Assembly (NCBI GenBank): GCA_964034945.1
Contig: OZ035962.1
Span: 103,542,784 to 103,606,783, forward strand
Direction: 5' to 3'
DNA from: Chrysopilus asiliformis
Taxonomy: Eukaryota; Arthropoda; Insecta; Diptera; Rhagionidae
DNA: 64,000 nucleotides
Position numbers and translations under genes: made by a program. Shown piece by piece: positions 11,185-22,338 of this stretch. The notes under the pieces were generated by a model. The model was given only the letters and a program-made list of their open reading frames with translations. It was not told the origin of the DNA and made no database searches. Numbering within the stretch: the first letter of the stretch is position 1; each line of letters starts with the position of its first letter.

Positions 11185-11880
11185 AACAAGAATTTGGACC
11201 CGGCTTCGCCCGGCTAAAAGCGTGAGTAGAATAAAACCTATCGGAAAACAAAATTCAATTCAATTGGTTATAAATTAGACAGCCTGCGGCTTATCTTTAA
11301 AGTTTTTTCTTCCTCGGAAAATGGTTTTCAGAAATTAACCAAAATACAATCAATTCCAACATTCGGATTCACTTTACCCTCTCTCTTTACCCCACCTCCC
11401 CCCACCACTCGGTATGACATGTTAGAGCTGTACCATCGACGAACAGCTATGCCAAATTTCAGGCCAGCGGTTCAGTAGTTTCCCCGCGAAAGAGCGAAAG
11501 AGTAACAAAGAGGGAAAACTAAGTTTCGAGATGACTTTACCCCCTACCCTTACTCCCCCCACCTCTCGGGCTACTTTTTAATGGGACTATGTTGGGTCTG
11601 GACCCCCAACGAACATCTATGCTAAATTTCAGGCTAATCGGTTCAATAGTTTCCCCGCGAAAGAGTAACATAGCGCAAAAACTAAATTTCGAAATCACTT
11701 TACCCCCTCCCCTTACTCCCCCCACCCCTCGCGCACTTTTACGTATACCTATGTTGGAACCAGAACTACCACAGACACTCATGCCAAATTTCAATTCAAT
11801 CGGTTTAGCCGTTTTTGCGTGAAAGAGGAACAGACAGACAGACAGACACCACCTCGTTTTTATGAGTATGATAATTTGGC
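11185..11880 (+). repeat. Interspersed repeat with three about 163-bp tandem units and CAGA tail
   Basis: After GGACCCGGCTTCGCCCGG near 11198, three diverged units begin near 11368, 11531 and 11694, a spacing of 163 bp each time. Each unit runs CACTTTACCCYCT, then a C-rich tract, then ATGCYAAATTTCA, then ATCGGTTYAGYAGTTT and GCGTGAAAGAG-like text. The last unit ends in (CAGA)n at about 11830-11850. No open frame is conserved between the units. The wording matches repeats widely seen in arthropod genomes, probably non-LTR derived (inference). Confidence 0.7.
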
Positions 11881-12419
11881 ATCGGTGATTGCTAATCTTA
11901 TTTCCGTTTAACCATATTTGCATTAGCTCTGAAATTTCATATTTTAACTCATGATATTTTAGAATGAAAAAATTGGCTGTAATTATTTTTTCCAATTCCA
12001 CACCTCCCGCTACCCTTCCCCAAACAAAATGTACAGTTTTTTGCGATTTTCTCTAAAATGGTGTTTTGTATCAAAAAATGGTTAAGGCGAAAATTGTTTG
12101 GAATAGAATTTAACACAACTCTTACATATCTCAAAATTCAAGTGGACGAGTTTATAACATCTTCTTCCCCAAGCAAACACATCATTTTTAGTGTCAAAAT
12201 TTATTCAATTAATCAAATATAACAGCCACGTTAGCTAAAAAACATAGTGATCAGGAAAATATTTTTAAAAATCTAAAAAGCAGCAAAATATTATAGAAAA
12301 GCCATTCGAAATAGATAAAATAACGCGAGAATGCAGGTATCTCCCGCTAACATAATACCTAAATGGCCAAGAAAAATCGTGATATTAATTGGGGCAGTGG
12401 GGCAAAATATACGTAAAAA

Positions 12420-13165
12420 AATAACAGTTGTGATCAACACAGAAGTTTCCTCTGCAATATTTAATTTAGGAAAAAACACTTGAAAAATAATGAGGGTATT
12501 CACAATCCTCTTTTAATTTTCGGTATTCGGTATTTTCGGTAATATTAAAAGACTGAAAATATTCTGCTGTGAACATCCCACAGCACAGATTTGAGAACAG
12601 CGCTTTTATTTGATACGTGACCAAATCATGAACTGCGAATTTGATTGTAAAATATGTCACATACCTTTAAATCCATGTTTGAAGTATTCTTTCGAATTTC
12701 TATTGTGGCAACGGCTATCAAAATTGAAAATAATTGCAGTCCGATGAGATAACCAGGGAGAAAATTTGACAACTAAAAACATTACTAGCGCCACCCGCGG
12801 TTGATTCTTGATACCGAATACCCGGGCCGAAAGACACGACTCAAGGCATGTCTACAATTACCGAATCCGGTAATTCATTTTTACATGAACCAAGTTACCG
12901 TCTCGGTAAAATCTGTTAAATTTGACTGAATTACCGAGCGGTTAAATTACCCGCAATTTAAAAGACGACTGTGAATACCCTGAATATTTTTTCAAATATC
13001 TCGATAACCGTTAAGGATACGTAAAAACCATTAAAGCAAAAAATATAGAAAATTTTATATCCTTTAAATATTGTTATACTCATTTTTACTTAAAAGCGCA
13101 TAAAGGTTTTGAAATTTTTTACAGAAACCGTATTTTAAAAAAAATGTATGGGAAACGTTTCTTTT
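12420..13165 (+). repeat. Interspersed repeat R3, copy 1, split by a MITE
   Basis: 12420-12491 plus 12983-13165 match 52340-52570. Shared blocks are TCAACACARAASTTTCC, AATATTTTTTCAAATA, CTCGATAACCGTTAA and CTTAAAAGCGC-like text. The insert at 12492-12982 is missing from the other copy. Confidence 0.75.
12489..12985. mobile_element. MITE, 491 bp, AAT duplication, inside R3
   Basis: The ends are inverted repeats, GAGGGTATTCACA at 12492 and TGTGAATACCCTG ending at 12982, extending through a TCTTTTAA block (12510-12520 and its complement near 12957-12965). AAT occurs on both sides (12489-12491 and 12983-12985). The interior is full of CGGTATT/TTACCG words, including AATTACCG-AATC-CGGTAATT near 12857. 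It is non-coding. The superfamily is unresolved, because the 3-bp duplication is not the TWA of Harbinger. Confidence 0.78.
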
Positions 13166-13198
13166 CCAAAAATTCATAGAAAATTAAGTGTTTCGTAA

Positions 13199-13597
13199 TG
13201 CGGCGGTCACACGACGCTGTTTTGCCAGCGCTAGTGGCTGTTTGGCTGTTAGCAGCCATTTCAGCAGCACCGTGTGAATCCTAGTGCGTTGCTACTACCA
13301 GCAGCAGCGTGATGATTTTAGCAGCGCTAGTGAAGTAGAGACCGTTCTAGTATGCCAGCGCTACTAGGGACCACGTGACCCTGTCGCATGGTTTCTGAGC
13401 TGTCAAAAGTCTGATAAGTGGTAAAGTGTGTTTATTGTAAATTGTTATTTTACGTGTATTTATTAAAATTTGTGTGTTACGTTTATTATTAAAAAAATTT
13501 CACAGATTCAAATGTCAAACCACTGATTTGCTACTTGCCAGCGCTCGTAACCAACAGCAGCCAGCGGCTGGCAAAACAGCGTCGTATGACCGCGGCA
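13199..13597. mobile_element. MITE, about 399 bp, with 30-45-bp terminal inverted repeats
   Basis: The left end TGCGGCGGTCACACGACGCT (13199) pairs with the right end, whose complement begins TGCCGCGGTCATACGACGCT (13597). Matching continues through GTTTTGCCAGC into a GC-rich CAGCG/GCTGG region. The interior is GC-rich at the ends and AT-rich in the middle, with no transposase frame. I could not settle the target duplication, so the superfamily is open. Confidence 0.8.
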
Positions 13598-15739
13598 AAA
13601 GCTTTTGTGAACATTAAATTTCAATTAAGGAAAATATTCAAAAATCGCTGAACTGGACTACATTAATCTATTCAAAAAATCCCGCAATAAATAAATAAAT
13701 GAAACCATTTTATATTATAGCTTTTTCACATGTTTTTTTTTTCTCTTTCGATACATTTTCTACCCTTTTTCGATATTTTTTTTAGCACGTTCATTCTATT
13801 CTAAACGAATTGACATAAAAAATCAATTAGGCTTGGACTCGTATATCAATTATTACAATCCATTGAAGAGCTCAATGATTTCTAAAATATTTCACGTTTT
13901 CGCATTTATTGAAATTTTTCATTTTGCCGGTCAATAAATATTCAACGATGAATTTTAAAAAGATAATCCTAAGGAATGAAAAACTTTTCCATCACGCGCC
14001 CAACGGAATCCATTGAATTACTAATGAAGTAATAGAAACGAATTAAAAAGACATATTCTTTTCGCGCTTCATGAACTTTTTCCTGATTTCAAATTTTCCA
14101 AATAAAACTTTGCTTGTCGGGTTGAAAACAATACAACACAAAATGGAAATTCCTAAGCTAGGATGGAAAAGAAAGAAATTCTTTTCCGGTAAATTTATGT
14201 TTAACATAATTCGACATCATTCGATATAGATATCAAGCCGGAACATATAAATATATAAACATATAAAATCTTAAAAGTATTTTTGCTCTTTTATATATAC
14301 ACATAAACATACTAGATTTCTCGTCTAATCTGTCTGACTGCCTGCTTGTCCCCGTTTTTATTCATTTTTAATCGATTTTCGATCTATCGAGGCACGGTAA
14401 TCGAATCAGCACTATGGAAGACTAACTCCTTATTCACCCTATATTTTCTTGCGCACAATTACCACTTTTAGCTTATCAATAAAACAAAAGCTTCCATGCA
14501 TTAGTAAACTTTTTTCCATTTTCTATCAATTTTCGTAAAACACGAGTGACTTTTGGACACAAAAGGAAAAAATTCAGGACGACGAAAGAAATTTTTTTAA
14601 AAAATGTGCAAAGACAAAGTTTTTCCATAAAAATTTCATAAGTTCTTCACTATTGTTAAGACTATTAAAAAGCAATCGTTAAAGTTTTTCATTTCTTTTA
14701 TTCTTTCTTGCATCAGCATAGGCGAATCTACATTTCTTATAAATACTATTAATATATTGTATACCATTGTACCTATAATTATATAACCACTAAAAAAGTT
14801 CTTAATTTTTCTAGCTATTTTTATAGAAAAATATCTCAAAAGCTAAGATGTGAGGAACCCATTAAGTTGTCTCATTGGCCAGAAAATATTTCAATTTATT
14901 TTATGTCCTCATTGCACTAAAAAATTTTCAACTTGTGAAATTAAACAATTTGAATTAATTTAAAAACAGTACACAATCTTAATTTTTCTATTCCTTGATT
15001 TCCCAACAAAAACAATAAAGTTTCTGAACATAACAAAAATCTGAGGAAATGAATAAAGCAGAGAGGAAATTTTTAAAGCAAAATTTATGTAGCTGAAATT
15101 TAATTAAAAGTTTTTAATGCTGATTCAATGCGGAACAGATCTTTTTGTGCTGTTCAGAGGAAGCAAGAATGTTCTTGGCTTTTTCTTGTAAATATGATTA
15201 AAGAGAAAGGTGAAACAGCAATGGAAAATCTGGAAAATTTGCTGAGATTTTTCAATTTTATTTTACTTTCTTCTCTCACTTAATTTTTCTATTGCCATGA
15301 TTATTATTTTTTTATCGTTCTTATCATAATATATTTTTTTCAACTTTTCTTGCAAAGTTAAACTAAGATTTCGCTGGGGATTTTTTCATATTCAATTCAA
15401 AAAATGCACTGCTCTTTGCTCTTACTCCACTTAAAACAATGATTTTGTTAATTATCTACCATAATGTATACTCTTTTTTAATTATAAAATCTGTTGTGCG
15501 AAAAATTATGATTTTAAATGGGCCTTAAATTGAATTACAACCATGGTTTAAAAAGAAAATTTTAGTTTTTACATTAAAACCTACTGAAAAAAAAATCGTA
15601 GTGAACAACAACAAGAATAACTTATTTTAAATAACTTGATTAATCCATTTCGGTCAACCTTATTAAAATATATTTATTCGTTGAGAGGTGAAATAATTTG
15701 AATTCAGCATATTTTTATGTGATTTTTAAGTTGATAAGT
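13598..15739. other. Long AT-rich stretch, nothing recognised
   Basis: Strongly AT-rich with homopolymer runs. CTGTCTGACTGCCTGCTTGTCC near 14330 resembles the CTGTCTGTCCG tract of R4 but has no further match. Confidence 0.4.
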
Positions 15740-15895
15740 TATATTTTCGCAGACAGACAGACGGTCGGAGACGGTCGGAACGGTCGGAGACGGTCGGAAC
15801 GGTCGGACAGACTAATGAACGGACATGAGGAAATCACGTTTTTTTTTGTCAAATCAAACATCCTGGTGTAGCTCATATTTGTGTAAATCTAACAT
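15740..15895 (-). repeat. R4-like copy with expanded GACGGTCGGA minisatellite
   Basis: 15751-15810 holds CAGACAGACAGACGGTCGG followed by several GACGGTCGGA/ACGGTCGG units. ACATGAGGAAATCACG, a poly-T tract and ACATCCTGGTGTAGCTC follow, the reverse-strand end of R4. It is the same order as 26395-26525. Confidence 0.6.
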
Positions 15896-15955
15896 ACTCC
15901 TCCATGATTTTCATGTATAGTATTAAAAAGTTCATAAAAAACGTTACACTTTTTT

Positions 15956-15978
15956 GGGTGGGGGAGGGGGAGGGGGGG
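15956..15978 (+). other. G-tract run with quadruplex potential
   Basis: Four runs of three or more G lie within 23 bases, separated by single T or A bases, followed by a (GT) stretch. The motif is visible; folding is not shown. Confidence 0.6.
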
Positions 15979-16155
15979 CTAGTGTGTGTGTGGTAGTGTG
16001 ACTAAACTCCATACAAGATATAGCGAGAAAGTTTGACAAAGGCGGGGAAAAGGTTCGAAAGCCCAAAAATAAAAGTAACGCATTTTATGGAACTGTTTTT
16101 TCCCCTTGGGAACTGTTGTTTTCTTAATAAAAAAAAGTCCAATTCAGACTAAATA

Positions 16156-16410
16156 TTGCGATTACAATTGCGATTACGATTGCGATTACGATTGCGATTA
16201 CGATTACGATTGCGATTGCGATTACGATAACGATTGCGATTACGATTGCGATTACGATTACGATTGCGATTACGATTGCGATTACGATTACGATTACGAT
16301 TACGATTGCGATTACGATTGCGATTACGATTGCGATTACGATTGCGATTGCGATTGCGATTACGATTACGATTGCGATTACGATTACGATTGCGATTGCG
16401 ATTACGATTG
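16156..16410 (+). repeat. GATTRC hexanucleotide array, about 42 units
   Basis: Units GATTAC and GATTGC alternate irregularly for about 255 bp. Only about two matching units exist in the opposing arm (16485-16504), so the array has probably grown in one arm only. The open frames that cross it are repeat translations, not genes. Confidence 0.95.
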
Positions 16411-16504
16411 AGCTTCCTCGGCCAATGAGATCAAAGCTTTCATTTTCCTATCGTTGAAAGCTTTGATCTCATTGGTCGAGAAGCTTCAATCGTAATCACA
16501 ATCG

Positions 16505-16729
16505 TTAAGCCTAAACCACAATTACGCGTGCGTGCGTGCGGCACCCACGCGGTGAAAGTAAAAACTACGTATTTATATGAGTAAATGTATAATTGCGCGT
16601 TGCTCAGACGCGTTGCCGCGTCCGTGCCGCGTAGAGAAGGCTCAGTCTCTACTTTTAGACGCGGTGACAACTACTAGATGCCAGAACTAAATAATGCCGC
16701 ACGCACGCGTAATTGTGGTTTAGGCTTTA
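16505..16729. mobile_element. PIF/Harbinger-type MITE, 219 bp, TTA duplication
   Basis: TTA is at 16505-16507 and 16727-16729. The element 16508-16726 has terminal repeats identical for 29 bp, beginning AGCCTAAACCACAATTACGC and running into GCGTGCG. The interior is GC-rich (GACGCG, GTGCCGCG) with no coding frame. Three-base TWA duplications are the hallmark of PIF/Harbinger; the assignment rests on that and on the related elements in the window. Confidence 0.82.
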
Positions 16730-16752
16730 GTCTGAATTGCTCTTCAGTGCAG

Positions 16753-16993
16753 GCGCGCATTGCGATGACAAGCGTGTAGAATGACATTGAAGTGGCAATT
16801 TGAATTTTTGAAATGCTTTAAAGCAATATGGCAGCTCACATCAAAGGATATTTCTGCTTACTTAGTACTTAATTCTTACTTAATTCTTCTTAAATCTATC
16901 TCAATAAAGGCCAAAATACTAGTTTTAATGGGTTTCAAAAACTCAAATTACCACTCCGGAACCATTTTATATGCTTGCTATCGCAATGCGCGC
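16753..16993. repeat. Inverted-repeat element, about 241 bp
   Basis: GCGCGCATTGCGAT at 16753 pairs with ATCGCAATGCGCGC ending at 16993. Looser pairing continues (CAAGCGTGTAGAATG versus CCATTTTATATGCTTG). No clear flanking duplication was found, so this may be a decayed MITE. Confidence 0.6.
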
Positions 16994-17968
16994 TTGGACA
17001 TAGATTTTTCCAAAATTCATATAACTAAAGTATGTGAAAATGCACATCTTTGAATCTCATTCAAATTTTCTTTATTCTTATCCGATCTGAAGCAGTTGAC
17101 TGCATGTTAAGTAAAATATAAATTTTGTGAAAATATTTCCAAATTCTGCACCATGTGCTGGTGTAGTTGATGTTCCGATAAAAGCACATGCAGATGGTCA
17201 CAAAAATTATAGCACAATTTAAATTTTACATCAGGTTACTTCAACTGAGAAACATATGTTCGTTTTGACACATAGAACGATAAAGAAGCATAAAATAACA
17301 TGAAATATATTTCACATATGTTGCATGCGATATTCGATATATGCAACAAGGACTGTAATATTTGTGTCAGAAAACTTGTAACCATCAGAGGCACATGTTT
17401 TCGATCTAAGAAATTCCTATCTTATCTATTCTGTCACGAAATCCTTATCCCGGACCCGGAAAATATTCAAAATTCGACATCACACCACGTTCTTTTACCT
17501 CCAACCAAACAAACTTTTTACCTCTCGCCCAAAAAACATAAATGTTGTGGTTTCAGTGCGCAAATGTGATATTGCTTCAACACGGAATTCTCATCTCAAT
17601 TCCTGCAGTTCAATATTATGTTTTATTCATTTCAAATGATTGGAAGTTAGCTGGATCTTGTTTGTCTGTTGAAAGATTCTGACTTTCTAGGAAGTTCAGA
17701 GGGGTCAATAAGAAAAACCGCCCCAACACAAATTTTTATATCCGAATTTGTTCTCTGTTTAACATCATAGAAACACGATCTATCTACATGTATAGCATCA
17801 TGTTTAATGTTCATCCACAAAATATTCATGTAATGATTGTTAAAAAACGAACGCTTTTAAGCTTAATGTTATTACAAAATAAGTAGAAGTTCGAAAGATG
17901 TTCTAAAAATTTATTTTCTTTTTTTTTTGTATAACCCGGTGCGTCATTTCCATTCGGAGGCAAATATG
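16994..17968. other. Unannotated stretch
   Basis: No element ends or gene were recognised. Short frames at 17300-17569 resemble no family I know. Confidence 0.35.
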
Positions 17969-18209
17969 TACACTCTAAAAACTGAGCTTGCCAGTTGTCA
18001 AATTCTTTTCACAGATTTAAGTAAAATTCAACTTATTTGGTAATTGAGTTTCATAAATGAATGTATGTAATTTTTCTTAGAATATTAAACAATGTGGGCT
18101 GAAGATTCAACAATTTGATTGATATTTAACAAATTGATGTGGAAAATTCATGTTTTTGGAATTTTAATGTTCTTTTATTGAAAATTCAACAAGAAATTCT
18201 TGGAGTGTA
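17969..18209. mobile_element. TA-flanked MITE with CACTC ends, 237 bp
   Basis: TA lies at 17969-17970 and 18208-18209. The ends are CACTCTAAAAA (left) and TTCTTGGAGTG (right), an imperfect short inverted repeat. The interior has several ATTCAACAA-type words. The TA duplication fits a Tc1/mariner-type mover. End similarity is short, so confidence is moderate. Confidence 0.5.
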
Positions 18210-18996
18210 ACTAAGGTTATTTCCCTTTTCTTTATTTTATTTTATTTTATTTGTATATATTTTTATATACAAGTAAATAACAAATTGACGACTTTACCTT
18301 AGTTTAGTTGGGATACTGTCTTATTAGAAATAAATTGAATCATTAAATTTTATGCTTTGCCGCTTCACGTGTACGTTACCAAAATGGACCAAGTGTCCTC
18401 GAAAGAATACATAAATTTAACAAAAAGGTCGATTTTCCCAAAGACCCTTTCCGACATATCTGATAGTTGTTTTATGAAAGCCTAATGTGATTTTTTATTT
18501 TTTCCATTCTTTTTCGGTACTAATGCTCAGAATCTTTATTTTTTTTCTACTAGGAATAAATGACATTTTAATATATTTTCCCTTTTATATATTTTACTAT
18601 GTAGTTAAAAGGGTTTTTTATTAATTTGGAAATTTAAAAATACATTTTCGTGAATATTTTTACCCAACTATAGACAATATAATTAAAACTCCCAAATCCA
18701 GATTTTGATCAAATAATTAGGGACCATTGGGACCTCTAGTCACCTCTAGGGTTTGAGATAATGGCACTCAAAGTTTAAAATTAACAATGTAAAACGGCTA
18801 TACTAAAACTTTTTTATTTGCAGTCTGTCTGTCCACTCATTTTTTGTTCAGACGGCAAATTCCACCACCGCCCCATGTCTGTTGAACCGTTACAAAAAGT
18901 TCCATAATCTCTTTGGGAAAATTTGTGCCCATGAAAAGTTAGGATGATTTAAAGTATAACAAAACCGTATACCACACCCATTCTCGGGGAGACCGC
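18210..18996. other. Unannotated stretch with TTTTA simple repeat
   Basis: 18225-18252 is a (TTTTA) run, followed by TGTATATATTTTTATATACA, a short self-complementary block. A CTGTCTGTCCACTC tract near 18825 resembles part of R4. Confidence 0.4.
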
Positions 18997-19215
18997 TTAA
19001 CACATTGACTGCCATGGCTATCATTTTTGATAGCCAGTGAAAATTGGCACTATGATTCATGAGCGGCCAAGGCTATCATTTTCGATAGCTGGGTCTACAA
19101 TCTACATGCATACATACATACATACATTCATACATCCGTACATTCTACATACGTCTACATGTATTGGCATCTCCCTTACATTTTTGCAAAATTGGTCTGG
19201 CAGTCAACGTGTTAA
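18997..19215 (+). mobile_element. TTAA-flanked palindromic MITE, copy 1
   Basis: TTAA is at 18997-19000 and 19212-19215. The ends are CACATTGACTGCCA and its near complement TGGCAGTCAACGTG. The left part carries two palindromic blocks (GGCTATCATTTTTGATAGCC near 19016 and a diverged copy near 19072). A CATACATA microsatellite follows at about 19107-19137. The TTAA duplication suggests piggyBac-type movement. It is the same family as 26834-27089, in the opposite direction. Confidence 0.85.
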
Positions 19216-19527
19216 AGCATATATTTCCATTTTTCGTCAGTGATTGATATCTTGAAGTTATTTTACAGGTCTGATCCAAAAAAAACCTCCTAGATATCTG
19301 TTTTTCGGGAAATTTTTCTGGAAATTCCTTTTCCCAGAAATTTCGTTGCACAGTGTAATAGATTTACACTAAAATTAATCAATGCCTTAGGAAAGATATT
19401 AAAAAAATTTAAATACTTTTACGAAAACACTTGGCTTGGCTCAAATAAAACTTTTTAAGGTAACTAGCTTTTCGTATTCACCCTGGACGCCATTTTTTTT
19501 TTGTAATATTCTTGGGGCTATTAAGAT

Positions 19528-20625
19528 CCCAAGTAACCTTATAGGTCGTAAAGTGGACACTTCGTCTTCAAAGGCGTCCCTATTGGTCGTAAGGCCCACG
19601 ACTTTGTCGACTCTAGGTCGAACTATCGTCGACCTATCGTCGACAGTGGGGAAGGTCCGCCGGACCACGAAGTGCCCTATTTCACGCCCTATAAGGCTTC
19701 ACGACTTTGAAGGCCAAAATAGGGCCTTGTTTTACCATGACGAAATATTTTTTTGACATTTCATCTAGCGACATTATTTGTCTTTCTCTATTCTATAGGC
19801 CGCATGAGGAGAGAAAGATGAGACAAGAAACATAAAGTTTAATGGATATATTTTGTGGAAAAAAACGTTCAAAATAATTTCATACGGTGATGTTAAGGTT
19901 TTTTGTGGATTTTATTGTCACAATTCACATGCGATTTAAAGTTTACGTAGGAAGTGGTTTTGCCAGGAGCTCTATTTACGTGGGCCGTAGCAATTCTCGA
20001 TTTTAGTGATATAATTTGAAAATTATTTATTCAAAGAATTTTCTTTTTTATTCGATTTTAATAAAATTCTTGTAAAAATAAAGTTATGCTGTGTACCCAA
20101 ACACCTAAGATTACTTTTTATTCGATGTTTTTCCATATTGTGCCTTAAAAACAGATTTTAAATTTTCAGTAGGAATGTTTTTTTTTTCATTTCAATGAAC
20201 GTCATGGCGGCTCGCGCCGTGAATGCTAGAAGCATATTCGAAGTATGCTAGAAACAAGCTCGCAGCAGATATTCATCTGCGCATGCTCGAAGCATTCTCA
20301 AATAGGGCATTGGACTGTTCTCAAAGGCATTATGCCCTATAAGGCACTTCGTGGACGAAAGGTGGAAGGTTGATCTTATAAGGCAGGACGACTATGAAGG
20401 CGTCTGGAGGACACTACGACCATGAAAGCCAAAACAAGGCATTCGAACATTAAGACTATCAGGGCATATATTTAGGTCACTCGGACCGCTTGACGACCAC
20501 TGCAAAAGCCTTGAAAGGCATCACGCCTTATAAGGCGGATTCGCTGGTCTTGGTGTGGTCGTAACGACCAATTTTAAGACACCACGCCCTAATCCAAGTC
20601 ATTATGCCTTATCTGGTTGCTTGGG
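19528..20625. mobile_element. Palindrome-rich element, about 1.1 kb, CCCAAG ends
   Basis: The left end CCCAAGTAACCTTATAGG pairs loosely with the right end, whose complement begins CCCAAGCAACCAGATAAGG. Both arms (about 19528-19740 and 20210-20625) are crowded with variants of GCCYTATAAGGC. Perfect or near-perfect examples lie at 19686-19697, 20334-20345 and 20525-20536. CACGAC/GTCGTC words and a REGULAR AAGGC/GCCTT alternation fill the rest. The middle is ordinary AT-rich DNA. No transposase was seen and the target duplication is unclear. Confidence 0.65.
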
Positions 20626-22162
20626 ATATTTCTTAGGAGAATCATCATTTTTTTTTAAATTTTGTCATTTGCTTAGTACGCTATCAATAAACAATATATA
20701 TTCAAAAGGTAAGGAGCTTAGTTTGACCATATCAAATTCCAGAATAGTAACTTTGAGTCTAATAGGGTAGCAATAAGCTACAAAGTTCGTCAGAGTAACT
20801 GTTTGAAAAATCAAACAGAGGATCGAAATGGGTTAAAATCAATCATACAATCATGCTGAAATTGTCTTGTTTAATAAAATATCTACGAAATCCACAGCTT
20901 ATAGCTATATTCGTACATCAAGGATTTTTCCGAAGTGGTTTGCATATTCAAGTGCTCAATTAAAGCACGTCTGACTGCCCGTGTGTCAATAAAAAACAAA
21001 GCTGCGGAAAGTTTGAGATTTTCCTTCGGTTCTCTGAAAAGGTACAAAATAATATTCCATCTTAAAAGTAAAATCCAAACATATGCTTTTTCTCGCGATA
21101 TTCCAGCTGTCTTTATTCCTTTGGAGTGCATCGAGTCAGTGTTAAAACCTGTGAAAATAAAAACATAAAAATAAAAAAGCGCGAAGCAATAGGTATATTT
21201 TTCCTGGTATTTTTTTCGTTTACTTAAACCTCATGGAGGACACGTGGGGGTAAAAATATGAGATCCCGAAGGATGCTGAAGGTAAAATTAAAGATTTGCT
21301 ATTCCCATCGAAGCGTGTAATATCCGATGAATGTGTTGTGCACGTATTCGAGTGCGCGTGTATGTGAATGTGTGTGACGAGCATGTTTGCTGATAGCATA
21401 AAATGTTGAACATAAAAACGTAGAGAACATAAAAGCATAAATAATGCCACATTTATGACGTAGCAACAATGAAAAGCGCTTATAGAAGAATTGCCAATGC
21501 TACGGAGCAATAGAAGATCAAGTAAAAAGACTCGGGAGGGTGAAAAATGGATGCTGTTGAGTTACCACTCACTGGTGGTATTTTTTTTTCTCTATAACAT
21601 ATTTTCATCTGAGAATCCTGAATTTTAAAAAGTTGTAAAACCCAGAGTTTTGGTGGTTGCAAGTAGTCCCACCACCCTTATTTAAAGAAAGCAAAAAAAA
21701 AAAAACGATGAAAAATGTTTGTTGAAAAGAATTTGAGATCTTTTCATTTTTCATGGAAGTTCAAATAAGTTTAGAGCTACCTGAAAATGCTCTGTAATTG
21801 GCATATGTTGACTTTTGAATTTTGTTTTGGTGTCTGAGAAGTTTTTGAATGTGATCCGGTTATACTCTCTACAAAATGGTAAAGATTTTTTTTTGATATG
21901 CTTATTAATAAAGCTATTTTACGTGTATTATACCTTTATATTAAAGTTGGTACGTATATAAAAAGTTCATGATGTTCCAATTTACTCAAAAATAATTAAC
22001 CATCATGGAGTTTTTTTGTTCCTTTGTTTTAAACCCGCCATTTTGAAGAGTAATTACCATGAAAAATTTGACTTAGTTAGTATGTGGACACAAATAAACA
22101 AAACAATTTCACTAGCGTTGTGTTTCTCTCAGTCTGCTCGATTATAAACCGAGAACTACTTA
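20626..22162. other. Unannotated stretch
   Basis: Somewhat GC-richer text around 20900-21500 gives overlapping open frames on both strands, none recognisable. No element ends were found. Confidence 0.35.
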
Positions 22163-22338
22163 GCCTGCGGCACATTCTTTTCTTTTATGTTTTAAAATTA
22201 TGTAAATTTTTAAGTGGAATCTCAGTGCTAATATTAAAGACCGTTCAAAAGATTTCGCCTGCGGCGCATTCTTTTCTTTTATATTTTAAAATTATGTAAA
22301 TTTTTAAGTGGAATTTCAGTGCTAATATTAAAGAACCG
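22163..22338 (+). repeat. Tandem duplication, 94-bp period
   Basis: The unit from GCCTGCGGCACATTC (22163) is repeated from GCCTGCGGCGCATTC (22257). It continues through TTTTAAAATTATGTAAATTT and ends at GCTAATATTAAAGA. The two units differ at only a few bases, so the duplication is recent. Confidence 0.93.

Larger units (their letters stand above)
16140..16739. repeat. Foldback structure interrupted by a MITE
   Basis: CAATTCAGACTAAA at 16140-16153 pairs with TTTAGTCTGAATTG at 16726-16739. Inside it, GATTRC repeats (left) face GTAATCACAATCG (16492-16504). In the centre, 16405-16442 pairs almost fully with 16455-16492 around an AATGAGATCAAAGCTTTCA arm. Removing the MITE at 16508-16726 and one TTA gives a nearly continuous inverted repeat, so the MITE landed later. 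No protein is encoded. Confidence 0.72.

Noticed and set aside
16106..16428. Open frames of repeating D/Y/C and R/L residues
   Set aside because: They are translations of the GATTRC hexanucleotide array in different frames.
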